This document shows positions 11,041-19,307 of a DNA stretch of 22,500 bases, piece by piece; the first letter of the stretch is position 1, and every line of letters starts with the position of its first letter. The DNA is taken from NCBI GenBank assembly GCA_009663005.1, contig VIGQ01001834.1:1-22500 (forward strand), written 5' to 3'. Made by a program: the position numbers and the translations under genes. The notes beneath the pieces were generated by a model. The model searched no databases. It was given only the letters and a program-made list of their open reading frames with translations, and was not told the origin of the DNA. Source of the stretch: Actinidia chinensis (lineage: Eukaryota > Streptophyta > Magnoliopsida > Ericales > Actinidiaceae).

Positions 11041-11280
11041 CCTCAACGTTCTTCCACTACTCCTCCTCCTCATCCTTCCACCCCGCACACCACACCGACC
11101 CCGGGTCCAAACAAACAACCCGACCCCAATCCCCCCACGTTTCTTTTTTTTGTTCCCAACCGACTCCCTGCGTCTTCCCCCCTCCTCCTGCTTCCCCCCC
11201 TCACCCTCAACCTCCCACGCGTCACCACCGCTCGCGCTCGGGGGCGCGCTCGCGCGTGTTTGGCGGGATGCGAGAACAGA
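11041..11280 (+). other. GC-rich patch inside the Mutator-like element
   Basis: About 240 bases are C-rich and then CG-rich (CGCTCGGGGGCGCGCTCGCG near 11231), unlike the AT-rich remainder of the element. Two overlapping frames are open across it (10986-11309 and 11027-11317) and predict Pro/Ser/Arg-rich peptides without a recognisable domain. A captured host gene fragment (Pack-MULE) fits the context, since such elements often carry GC-rich 5' gene ends, but no parent gene can be named. Confidence 0.35.
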
Positions 11281-11350
11281 GAGTGGGGGATCTTTTGGTT
11301 CTTTTATAACAAGATAAGAGTGTCAGGGGTGTTAGGCTAGGAAGACTCCT

Positions 11351-11449
11351 TTTTCACATCTCAGGTAAGGTCAGTGTACTTTTTTTAAAAACTCAGAGAT
11401 GTTTTGTGTATTAAAGACAAATCTCAAGGAAGGTCAGTGTAATTCACCC
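11351..11449. repeat. Right terminal inverted repeat of the Mutator-like element
   Basis: It is the inverted partner of 10006-10107, ending in AATTCACCC directly before the right target duplication. The inner copy of the terminal word (AAGGTCAGTGTACT) lies at about 11367-11380. Confidence 0.85.
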
Positions 11450-11458
11450 TTTTAACTA
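11450..11458. repeat. 9-bp target-site duplication, right
   Basis: This is an exact copy of TTTTAACTA at 9997-10005. The sequence that follows, TTGCAACTGTGAAAAAGATG, continues the homology with the second copy of the duplicated segment at 16294-16314. Confidence 0.9.
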
Positions 11459-11982
11459 TTGCAACTGTGAAAAAGATGTACATCAGCACATCCATATCTA
11501 ATCAACTGAAAAGCAACAAACTTTTCATAATCTTTCCCATACCTTGCAATTTCTATCAAAAAATTTATCCCGAGAGCTTAGCCTCTTATCAACCCTTGAC
11601 CACCACCTAACAACCACCCTTCGCACATGTCTCCTTCGGAAAATATCAAATACCCCCTATAACCTACCTCTCTCTTTCATTCATCCCTCCACACACACAC
11701 TCCCTCCTTCTCTCTCCGTCTTCCTCTCTCTCCCTCTTTTTCTCTCGTTTTTTTTTTTTTATTTTGTTTTAAATTTTTTTTTTTCAATTTTTTATTTTGT
11801 TTTTTTTACTATTAATTTTTTTTTTTTTTTTTCAATTTTTTTTCCTTCTTTTTTTTCTTCTTTTTTTATCAAATTTTTAATTTCTTTTTTTTTTTGTTTT
11901 ATATAGTTTTTTAGCAATTTTTTCACGTCTAGTAGAAAAAGAGAGCTGTTTTTTTCTTTTTTTCTCTCCTCTCGTGTCAGAT

Positions 11983-12018
11983 CCTCCGTTGGCCCACTTC
12001 CCTCCGTTGGCCCACTTC
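11983..12018. repeat. Perfect 18-bp tandem duplication
   Basis: CCTCCGTTGGCCCACTTC occurs twice without any spacer. Both copies are identical, so the duplication is probably young or the result of a recent slippage event inside the surrounding T-rich repeat. Confidence 0.95.
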
Positions 12019-12640
12019 CGAATTACCCTTGTGGTGCCCCTCCCTTCCTTTTTTTCTTTCTCTCTCTGTTTTTTTCAATTGAGATTTGTGTTTTTTTTTT
12101 TTTTATATTTTATTAGTTTTTTTTGTTTTTTTTTTTTTTTTTTCATTAGATTTTATCAAATTCAATTTTTTTAATTATATTTTTTGCCATTTTTTTTTAA
12201 ACAATTTTTTTAACTTGTTGTCTTTATTATCAATTTTTTGAAATACAACAAATACTAAAAGAAAGCCCAACTACTCACTCCAGAAATACAAACTAAAATA
12301 AATAATTTTTTTATTAGTTGTATACATTTTTTTACAAATAGACTTCCAAAATTTACACTAAAAAAAATTACAAACATATCAACAACAAATTATTTATCCA
12401 AAAAAAAAAAAACCTTCGTAAAAATATTAAATTTGATAAAAAAAATAAATTATTAAAAAAATAAATAAAACTAAAAAAACAATAACCAAAAGATTACAAA
12501 CATATAATAAAAATAATTCTCCAAAAATAAAAATAAAATCTGATAAAGAAAATAAATCAATTTCTAAAAAAAAATTGATAAAAAATGGAGAAACAAACAA
12601 AAAATAATAACAATAAAAGGGTGGGGTGGGGAAGGAAAAC

Positions 12641-12718
12641 GGGATGGGGGTCAGGGATAGAGGGTAAATTCCGCCTGAATACAAGAGGGGGACAGGGAGG
12701 GGGTTGTCAGGGGAGGGG
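12641..12718 (+). other. G-quadruplex-type motifs
   Basis: Two runs satisfy the usual four-tract rule on the + strand: GGG-AT-GGGGG-TCA-GGG-ATAGA-GGG (12641-12664), and GGGGG-ACA-GGG-A-GGGGG-TTGTCA-GGGG-A-GGGG (12687-12718). They lie next to an A-rich tract and opposite a C-rich tract. Folding is predicted from the pattern only. Confidence 0.6.
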
Positions 12719-13130
12719 TGCGAAGCAATTTTCCGGTCGGGTAGGATAAATTTCTTATCCCCCATCCCCTGACTCCACCGTGCCCTCCCCCCCCCCACTC
12801 CCATCCCAGTCTCTCCCATAAAATTACTTTTATACCTCCTTTACTTTTCTCTCTTCTCTTTTTTTTTTTGTTAATTTTTTAGTTTTTTTTTCTTATTTTT
12901 TTTTTCTCTTTTTTCACAATTTTTTGATATCAATTTTTTTTTTTCAAATTTTTGTTAATTTTTATTTATTTTGTTTATTTTTTTTTAATCAATTTTTTTT
13001 ATTTTTTTCATCAATTATCTTTTTGTTTTGTTTTGCTATGAGTATGTTTACCTTTTATTGTTATATTATTTTTTAATTTTCATATATATACTTTTTTCAT
13101 ACATATTCATTACTTTTTTGTTAATAACAT

Positions 13131-13350
13131 ACTTTGGTTATTTTTAAAAAAGAATTACAACCATTTGAAGTTTTGGTTTTGGTACAAACCTTGCAGCTCA
13201 ATGGGCAACTACATCTTTTGATTCCGTATTTTTTTTTGCAAGTGCTTGCCCTGCAGAAATATACTTTGGTCGTTCATACTTTTCTTCTCTTTCACATCAA
13301 GAATGCACTTCATGACGTTTGTCGCCTTATACTTGCAGACTTTTGATACC
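13131..13350. other. Unrecognised complex-sequence island
   Basis: Between two low-complexity regions lies about 200 bases of normal complexity. One + frame is open from about 13172 to a TGA near 13312 (AAQWATTSFDSVFFFASACP within it), and another from 13134 to 13346. Neither has a domain I know. It may be a fragment of a degraded element or exon. Confidence 0.25.
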
Positions 13351-13964
13351 TAACATTTCAATCTCTACCTTCAAAAACCTGTCACTAAATAACAAATATG
13401 TCATCAAACAAACGTTATTGTTAGATTACTATATTACTGTTAGGCAGGTATTTTGAATGTGTTTCCCACAAGTACAACCAGACCTAAGCTGATAAACGGG
13501 TAACGAGTTGTGCAACTTGGTTGAAAACTTAACAAAATTTAAAATATATTTGAGCTTGAATTGTTAAATAACAACCAATGTAAATACTTTTTAACGAGTG
13601 TTCTAGAGCAACGAGTTTGTGTCAAGTTTAGTATGAAAAGTTAACTAACTTAAAAATATTTTTTTGAGTAACAAATCAATCTCAAACAAGCTTTACTGTT
13701 GGAGCCATACTCCAGCAGCTGCTTTCGTTTATCACCCTACCGTAACTTTTTTTAAAAATTCCAAAAGTGTAACAACCACTTGGCTAGCTCAAGTTCTTTT
13801 ATTTTATTTTTATTTTTTGGATAATTAGAAGATTTAAGAGGGAATCGAGTATTTTTATTCTTTATTCCACAACGATTTTTCTGTATAATTTGATTTTGTA
13901 CAAGAGAACAACCTCACCTCGTGCAACCTATTCTGATAATCAATGCTCCCATGAGCGATTTGCA
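13351..13964. other. AT-rich intergenic DNA
   Basis: Nothing gene-like is supported. The sequence is of moderate complexity with stops in all frames. Two imperfectly similar phrases, AACGAGTTGTGCAACTTGG near 13502 and AACGAGTTTGTGTCAAGTT near 13610, suggest an old local duplication about 108 bases apart. Confidence 0.45.
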
Positions 13965-14365
13965 ATCATTTGATTAGGTAGGTCCCTTCGTAAAATCATC
14001 TTTTAAAAATTTAAATTAATCTTGACAATCAAAATATAAAATTTCATAATATTGATTTGTTGCTATTCTCAAAGTTTATTTAGGTGCTCATTTTCCCTAA
14101 AAATGATTGAAATATCAGAGCATGGTTTGAACTTTTGCTTAGGCAAGATCTCCTGCCAGGCATAGCTCCTAATTTACCAAATCAGTGCCACCAGTCATGA
14201 ATTAATTTTTTTTTCATAATAGCTTAATATATAGAACCCAAAATTACGAGTCCAATATAATTTTTTTGGTGAATAGCTTATCCATATAGACCTAAAAATA
14301 TGGGCACAAACTATCGTCAAAATAACCACTAAAAGATTACGAGAAGCCAACTGACCATAGTTGCT
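13965..14365. repeat. Duplicated segment, copy 2 (left part)
   Basis: It aligns to 9546-9960 in the same orientation, with many small deletions relative to copy 1. Homology is lost near 14360 (CATAGTTGCTGGGAAGG versus CAAGTTGGACCGGATGCC in copy 1). It resumes at about 16262, so copy 2 carries roughly 1.8 kb of later sequence. Confidence 0.85.
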
Positions 14366-15294
14366 GGGAAGGAGCATTTCTTCAATTATGAAGACATCTT
14401 TTTTCCGGCAATAAATAATCCCACCCCCCACTGCAGGACACCCCTGATGTGACTAATAATTTTTTTTGATTATTTTTCACTTTTTGCCCCTCCCTCACAC
14501 GCCACCCCTTGTTAACCCCCTCTCCCTCTTCCCTCTCTCTCTCTTTCCCCATGCGGGCCCCACCGCTCCCAACCCACCCATACCCCCGTACTTCCACATT
14601 TTTTTTCATTACTTTTTTTATTTTTTAATTAAATTTCTTTATTTGTCTTATTAGTTTTATTTTATTTTTTGAAAATATTTTTAAAAGAGAATATTTTTAA
14701 ATCTTTTGTTTATTTTTTAATGTATAAAAAAAATGTTCAAATTTTTATAATTTTTTTATTTTTAAATTTTAAATTTTATAAAATATTTTGAACAATAATA
14801 ATTCTTTTATAATTTCTAAACATTAAACTTTTTAATATTTGATTTGATCTGTCATTTATAAAATCTATACAAAACTAATTAGCATAACTTTTTTTTTTGA
14901 TGAAAACTAAATGGTTATTTGTTAAAAAATTGATCAAAAAATTTATTTTTTTTACGTTTTACTTCAAGATTTTATCTAAAAAAATTTATGATTAAAAAAT
15001 GTTTATAATTTTTTACTCCCAACTTATTTTTTATAAAAAAAAAATATTGTCAAAATTTGTGACAAAGAGACTCCCAAAAGGAGAAGAGGTGGGCCCCCCC
15101 GCTGGGCAATTAACTGGGAAAAATTGGTTACGGAAGTACAAGGGGCGGTTCGTTCGATGCGTGGTTATTAAATACTTGGCATACACTTAGGAAGCAATTC
15201 CAATCAAATGATACTAATAATGCAAATCAAAATAGTAAAAAAATTTAAGTGTTTAAAATTTAATAAATAAATCATGAAAAAATTCACTTTATTT

Positions 15295-15440
15295 CCCATG
15301 AATTGACAAAATACATAAATCCCTAGAGTTTAAAAGTGAAACAGATGACCCCTATGGTTTGAACTTTAACACATAACCCCCTGTGGCTAAAAAATGATAC
15401 ATACACCCGTATAATTAGAAAAAAACCACACATAACCCAC
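15295..15440. repeat. Subterminal-repeat block of a transposon end
   Basis: Short related phrases recur: GACCCCTATGGTTTGAACTT (15348-15367), CATAACCCCCTGTGGCT near 15372, and CATAACCCACTATAGCTT near 15431. Such arrays of CCCCTGTGGTTT-like words spaced 25-60 bases apart are typical of Mutator-like ends in plants. No matching inverted end was found, so it is a truncated or nested relic. Confidence 0.45.
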
Positions 15441-15533
15441 TATAGCTTGGATGGCAATCTGTCAATTAAACAAATTAGCATTTTGCATTTTTTAATTAAA
15501 AAGATGCAGGAGAGAGAGAGGCTATCTGAGAGA

Positions 15534-15583
15534 GAGAGTGAGGGCAATTTGGAGAAGACAGGAAAGGAGAGTGAGGGCAATTT
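15534..15583. repeat. 17-bp direct repeat in GA-rich DNA
   Basis: GAGAGTGAGGGCAATTT occurs at 15534-15550 and 15567-15583, a 33-base period. The flanks are GA microsatellite-like, so slippage is the likely origin. Confidence 0.85.
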
Positions 15584-15639
15584 CGGATTGCGCGAGACAA
15601 AACCTTTTCCGGCCCCCACACCCCCTCTGACATGAGGGA

Positions 15640-16110
15640 TGGGATTAAAAAAAAATATATGGATCAAAATTTATAATATTTTTTTTAGGATTTTTTATTA
15701 ATTTAAAAAATTTAATAAAAAATTAAATTAACATAAAAAAAAATTAAAAAACACTATGCAAAATTTTTAAATTTTTATTGAGATTATCTTTAAAAATTAA
15801 AAAATACAAAAACTAATAAAACAAGAAATAAAAACTAAAAAAAAACTTAATGAAAAAAAAGGAAAAAAGAAACAAAAATAAGAAAAAAAAAAAAAAGAAA
15901 AAGGAGAAAAAAAATGAATAAAAAATTAAAAAAAAGAACAAAGTAAGGAAAAAAAAAAAAAAAACAAAAAAAACAAAAAACAACAAAATAAAAAATTAAC
16001 AAAAAAGGAGATAAAAAAATTTAAAAAATAAATTAATGAAAAAAAACCAAAAAATAAAATACATAATAAAACTGAAAAAAGAAAAAAAAGAAAAAAAAAG
16101 AAAAGATGTA
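15640..16110. repeat. A-rich low-complexity tract passing into GA-rich DNA
   Basis: The + strand is mostly A for several hundred bases, then becomes GAGAGAG-rich at about 16110-16145. Translations on either strand are Lys- or Phe-rich and carry no domain. Confidence 0.8.
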
Positions 16111-16261
16111 GAGAGAGAGAGAGGACGGAGGGAGGAGGAGAGAAGGGGTACGTTGGCAAACAAAAACAAGTCAAATCATTCAAAACACCCCTCGTCGGGG
16201 AGTGGGGGTGGGATGTTGGGATTAATGGCTTTCTCCTTTTTCCGCATTACTACTTTTGACT

Positions 16262-16315
16262 ATTTTGCTGGATTCACACTACTTTTTGAACCATTGCACA
16301 TGTGAAAAAGATGCT
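16262..16315. repeat. Duplicated segment, copy 2 (right part) with empty insertion site
   Basis: GCTGGATTCACACTACTTTT joins directly through TGAACCA to TTGCACATGTGAAAAAGATG. In copy 1 the equivalent sequences lie on opposite sides of the Mutator-like element (9979-10005 and 11459-11478). The single TTTTGAACCA here (16284-16293) corresponds to the duplicated TTTTAACTA there. Confidence 0.8.
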
Positions 16316-16394
16316 TGTGGTTGAGGTCTTTGTTACTAGTTTCATCTCTGCCTGCTCTCTTGACCATTCAATTTTCGTAGCTCTCGGCCTCTCC

Positions 16395-16605
16395 GTTATT
16401 TTCCGGAAAGGGAGCCGCCCACCCCCACGGACAAGGGGGGGGGGGGGGGGGGGAGGGATGGGACGAGGGGAAGCGGGGGGGCGGACAAAAGGAGCAGCCG
16501 GAGGCGGGGGCGCGCGAGGAGGAGGGGGGGGGCCCCGAATAACAGCGAGGAGGAGGGAGGAAAAAGAAAGGGGAAGGGGGGGGGGAGTGGGGGGACGGGC
16601 AGAGG
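16395..16605. repeat. G-rich tract with a 19-base G homopolymer
   Basis: The run of G at 16435-16453 is followed by GGGA/GGGG-rich DNA up to about 16600, including a CG-rich patch GGCGGGGGCGCGCGAGGAGG near 16504. Several G-quadruplex patterns can be drawn. The long G-run is unusual for a plant genome and is also where sequencing and assembly are least reliable. A Gly-rich open frame through it (16302-16652) is not accepted as a gene. Confidence 0.65.
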
Positions 16606-16879
16606 CTTACTTTGTATATAAATTATTTAAACACATAAGAATAATTTATTAAAATTTTTTTAACACCAACGTTCTTTTGATTTTTTTAAAAATTTTTTTA
16701 AAACACATTTTAGTAGTTGATTTGTCATAAAAACATAGAAAAATAACTAACTTTTAAACGTAAAATACAAGAGTAAATTCAACATTACATAAGAACATAA
16801 TTTCTAAACTATACTTCGAGGGCACCGCGATCCCTCCACCTATTATTTCTGACCACAAATTTATTCGTACTATATAACT

Positions 16880-17500
16880 TGTTGACTCAAATGTTTTGAT
16901 TTGATGATAACAAAAATATAGCGGTTAGTAACTAATGTATTTACTAAGTGTGCAGATAATGAGCGATTAAGTTACAAAGCTCACACTGACTAAATAGACA
17001 GAAGAAAAACACTTTCTATCAGAAAGTGTCGATATATTTCATGAGGTCGGACACCTTTAAATTTTTGCGACTACGTTGATAAATTGATAAAAGTGCTAAT
17101 CTACGTACAAATCTTCCGGGAATGAAATTAATGAAAATCAGACCACACCATAGGAGACATCTCGAAGAGCATATAAAGTGAACAAGCTCAAATGGCCAAG
17201 AGAAATTCAGAGAAACATACATTCTGGCGAAGAAGTGTCACACCTGAAGACAATAGCAAAGACTTGACAATATGAGAAAATGAGTCGTCCGACACCTAGA
17301 ATCAGTAGCAAAGTTTCATGAAGACAGACAAGATATTGATACCTGAAATCAGTAGACAAAGCTCAGAAAACAGACAAGAAGTTCAACACCAAAACCAAAA
17401 CAAGTGGAATGATAGAAGAGTGTTTACGTAATTATAATCCAGATAAAGCACATTGTATAAATTCTAATTTTTCTGAATTCTTTTTAATAGGTCCTCGTCA
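16880..17500. mobile_element. Degenerate retroelement LTR-like sequence
   Basis: The stretch starts with TGTTGACTCAAATGTTTTGA followed by TTTGATGATAACAAAA, a phrase resembling the 5' LTR ends of some plant Copia elements as I recall them. It is of normal complexity and A-rich, with no long open frame. No second LTR, primer-binding site or polyprotein is present, so it would be a solo or truncated LTR. The right boundary is not clear. Confidence 0.35.
17239..17390. repeat. Three degenerate tandem repeats (about 47-52 bp)
   Basis: Units begin at about 17239 (CACACCTGAAGACAATAGCAAAG), 17291 (GACACCTAGAATCAGTAGCAAA) and 17338 (GATACCTGAAATCAGTAGAC). Each continues into a GACAGACAAG-like or related tail. 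Short tandem repeats of this kind are common inside LTRs, where they may carry transcription-factor sites. Confidence 0.65.
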
Positions 17501-18200
17501 CCTGTACCCAATCGTTTTTCACCATACCACCTACTTATGCAAACTATGGCCCTGAATCCACCAATGATCATTAGCTTTAGACGTCAGAGTAAAACTAATG
17601 AAAATCTGATAAACCTAAGGTAATCTGAATGAAGAGGTTAAAGATGGGTGGGCTGTGAGATGGATTTTGACAAACTCTCGACGTTTGCAAATGATAGAGT
17701 GATCGGTGTGTTGTAGTTGAGTAGATGCCCCTTAGATCTTAAGTATATGACCTACAATAGAAGGGTATGCGGGCGTCTACTTTGCCTCATCTCTGCCTGC
17801 AGGTCGACATTTTGTATTTAGTGTGTATGCCCGTAGATCAAATTGTCTATGAGATGGAACTGCCATATCGATAATCCTTATTTATCATTTACTCGCGTAG
17901 AGTGATCCTTCCCTTTTAACAGTTTCAATAAATTGATATAGGTTTTTTAATAATGAAAACAAAATAGGACGACGAAATAAGAAATACTAAATGCTGTTTG
18001 ATCAGTAGGTAAATTCAGGGTATAGTTCGGACCATATGGAAGATGTTTTCTCATGGAATTCACTTTCGGTTGTCTAACTATTTAAAATTGAGGCAGACAA
18101 GTGCTTAAACTAGGGATTTCGACCCCAAAAATTAGACCAATCTTGATATAAATTGACGGGTGATAGTATGACTAAAATGAGAACTCTAGATAGTTTCTCA
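17501..18200. other. Unclassified intergenic DNA of normal complexity
   Basis: No gene, terminal repeat or known domain was found. It may be the continuation of the degraded retroelement. A 15-base polylinker-like word lies at 17794-17808, and a TA microsatellite begins just after this stretch. Confidence 0.45.
17794..17808. other. 15-base match to a cloning-vector polylinker
   Basis: TGCCTGCAGGTCGAC is the SphI-side/PstI/SalI portion of the pUC/M13 multiple cloning site. The match stops on both sides: the left neighbour is TC rather than CA, and the right neighbour is ATTTTG rather than TCTAGA. It is either chance, a clone-junction trace in the assembly, or real genomic sequence. Confidence 0.4.
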
Positions 18201-18205
18201 ACTAC

Positions 18206-18222
18206 CTATATATATATATATG
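18206..18222. repeat. (TA)n microsatellite
   Basis: Seven or eight TA units occur in a row inside otherwise ordinary AT-rich sequence. Confidence 0.85.
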
Positions 18223-18329
18223 TATAAGTTGTCCCCCTAGTATAGTTAGTCTCATCTTGTTCCCCCTAAGATGTCAGTGCCTCCTATTTTGTCTAAAACA
18301 ATATTACAAAATTTTGATTCATATTAGAA

Positions 18330-18625
18330 AAAAAGATTCTTTTAGAAAAAATAACAAAAAAAGATTAGAAACATATAGTAAAAAATATTTATAAAAAAAA
18401 ATGATAAAAAAAATAAAAATTTAAATTTAATAAAAAATATAACAAATAATGGAAAAAAAAAAGAACAAAACTAAAAAAAAAAATTAAAAAAAGGGCGCAT
18501 GGGAGGGGATTAGTGGGGGGTGGGGGGTCGGGCGTGAGGCGGGGGGGGGGGGGGGGGTGGTGGGTGTCTTGGGTAATTGGGGAACGGATTGGGTGGTGGG
18601 GCCCGGCTGGTTTTGGTGGGAGGAT
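18330..18625. repeat. A-rich tract passing into a G-rich tract
   Basis: An A-rich stretch (18330-18492) changes abruptly to G-rich DNA (18493-18620) with a 17-18 base G homopolymer around 18540-18557 and several G4-type patterns. The order A-rich then G-rich repeats the design seen at 12280-12720 and 15640-16230. Confidence 0.75.
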
Positions 18626-18659
18626 CAGTCTCTATTTTCTAAGGACCTCCAATAATTTT

Positions 18660-18790
18660 AGGTAAATTACAACCTACGCCAAGGTTTTTCCTTTAATACA
18701 GATGTTCCCTAACGTTTGAAAAATTATACTGACTTTTCTTATTTTTTAAAACTTGTAACAAATTTTTTCATTTGTGTTGTTAGTGAAATA
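18660..18790. mobile_element. Mutator-like terminal repeat, worn copy
   Basis: AGGTAAATTACAACCTACGC then CAAGG, TTT and CTTTAATACA parallels the left end of the element at 10006 (GGGTAAATTACACTAACCTC then GAGGTTTGTCTTTAATGCAC). A second ATTATACTGAC word follows about 60 bases in, as in that element. No inverted partner end was found within the window, so this is probably a truncated element or an element too worn to close. Confidence 0.55.
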
Positions 18791-19307
18791 CACTGATTAC
18801 TCTTGAGGGTCCGAGTTAATCCACAGCACACGTAGCGTGAATCGTCAGAATAAGATTGACTGCCCATCCAAACGTAGCTGAATAGTAGTTGAAAAATATC
18901 ATATATGTCATATTTATGACAAAATTTACTATATCTCACAAAAATATAATTGAATGACTAAAAAGTGAATTAATATAAGTTGCCTGTGCTGGCTGGATCA
19001 GTCTCTTAATACTTTCGATGGTCTAGCTATATCTGTGCCCTAATTAAAGTTGCCTGCATAAACTTCAAACGAGTGCAATAGGAAACATGTGATAAAATAT
19101 GTTATTGAAAGAGGATGCTAAAAAATAGGATCAAATTATGTCCCGTCTTTTGTTATTATTTAGCGACGGTGATCCAAATATAAAATAGATACAGTACGGT
19201 GACTGGTCTCGGAACTGAGCCCAATTTAGTGTGCTAAAATTCCAGAGAACGTAAAAAAAAAAAAGTTTAAAATAGTAACCCTTAAGCACATGCACTTGTT
19301 CTCCCAT
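18791..19307. other. Intergenic DNA
   Basis: No gene is supported. The sequence has normal complexity up to the next element end. It may include the interior of a Mutator-like relic starting at 18660. Confidence 0.4.

Larger units (their letters stand above)
10006..11449. mobile_element. Non-autonomous Mutator-like element (1444 bp)
   Basis: The left end GGGTAAATTACACTAACCTC and the right end, read on the other strand as GGGTGAATTACACTGACCTT, form long terminal inverted repeats (about 10006-10107 and 11351-11449). A 9-bp duplication flanks them. Within the left repeat, ATTACACT and the following word recur 61 bases inward, giving a two-step subterminal repeat; the right end has the same pattern. 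The interior holds a C/T-rich block, long T-rich and A-rich tracts with a recurring ACCCTTTGATT word, and a GC-rich patch (11041-11280). No MURA-type transposase is present, so it would have depended on an autonomous relative. The related empty site near 16284-16293 confirms the boundaries. Confidence 0.92.
11459..13130. repeat. Low-complexity region with alternating T-, A-, G- and C-rich blocks
   Basis: After about 180 bases of mixed sequence, a C/T-rich block (11640-11745) leads into T-rich DNA (11745-12240). A-rich DNA (12280-12617), a G-rich block (12618-12720), a C-rich block (12755-12810) and T-rich DNA (12830-13080) follow. The A/G half and the C/T half around 12740 are roughly complementary: GGGGGTCAGGGATAGAGGG near 12646 faces CCCCATCCCCTGACTCC near 12761. 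No gene is supported; open frames here encode Phe-rich low-complexity peptides. The whole is probably one or more degenerate non-autonomous transposons with expanded homopolymers. Confidence 0.6.
14411..16240. mobile_element. Candidate composite insertion splitting duplicated copy 2
   Basis: This stretch is absent from copy 1. Its edges carry rough inverted repeats: ATCCCACCCCCCACTGCAGG (14418-14437) and, on the other strand, ATCCCACCCCCACTCC ending near 16215. CTTTTTTCCGGCA at the left edge resembles CTTTTTCCGCA at the right and could be a worn target duplication. The interior runs from a C/T-rich block to T-rich DNA at the left, and from A-rich DNA to a G/A-rich block at the right. No transposase is visible. 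Boundaries are approximate, and it may be several nested insertions. Confidence 0.4.

Noticed and set aside
11544..11906. 120-codon open frame on the + strand
   Set aside because: More than half is Phe/Ser-rich translation of T-rich low-complexity DNA, with no domain or promoter context.
12427..12819. 130-codon open frame on the - strand
   Set aside because: The C-terminal part is Phe/Leu/Ile-rich translation of an A-rich tract, and the rest comes from the G-rich block. It has no domain, and the composition alone explains the openness.
14418..16215. Clean TIR and target duplication for the copy-2 insertion
   Set aside because: The inverted ends match only partly, and the candidate duplication sits at different distances from them, so the element class was left open.
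16302..16652. 116-codon open frame with a Gly/Arg-rich middle
   Set aside because: The Gly-rich part is the translation of G homopolymers. The start overlaps the duplicated segment, which has no coding history in its other copy.
17239..17390. Regularly spaced repeats considered as a CRISPR array
   Set aside because: There are only three degenerate units with no constant repeat or unique spacers, and the genome is eukaryotic. Tandem repeats inside an LTR-like sequence fit better.
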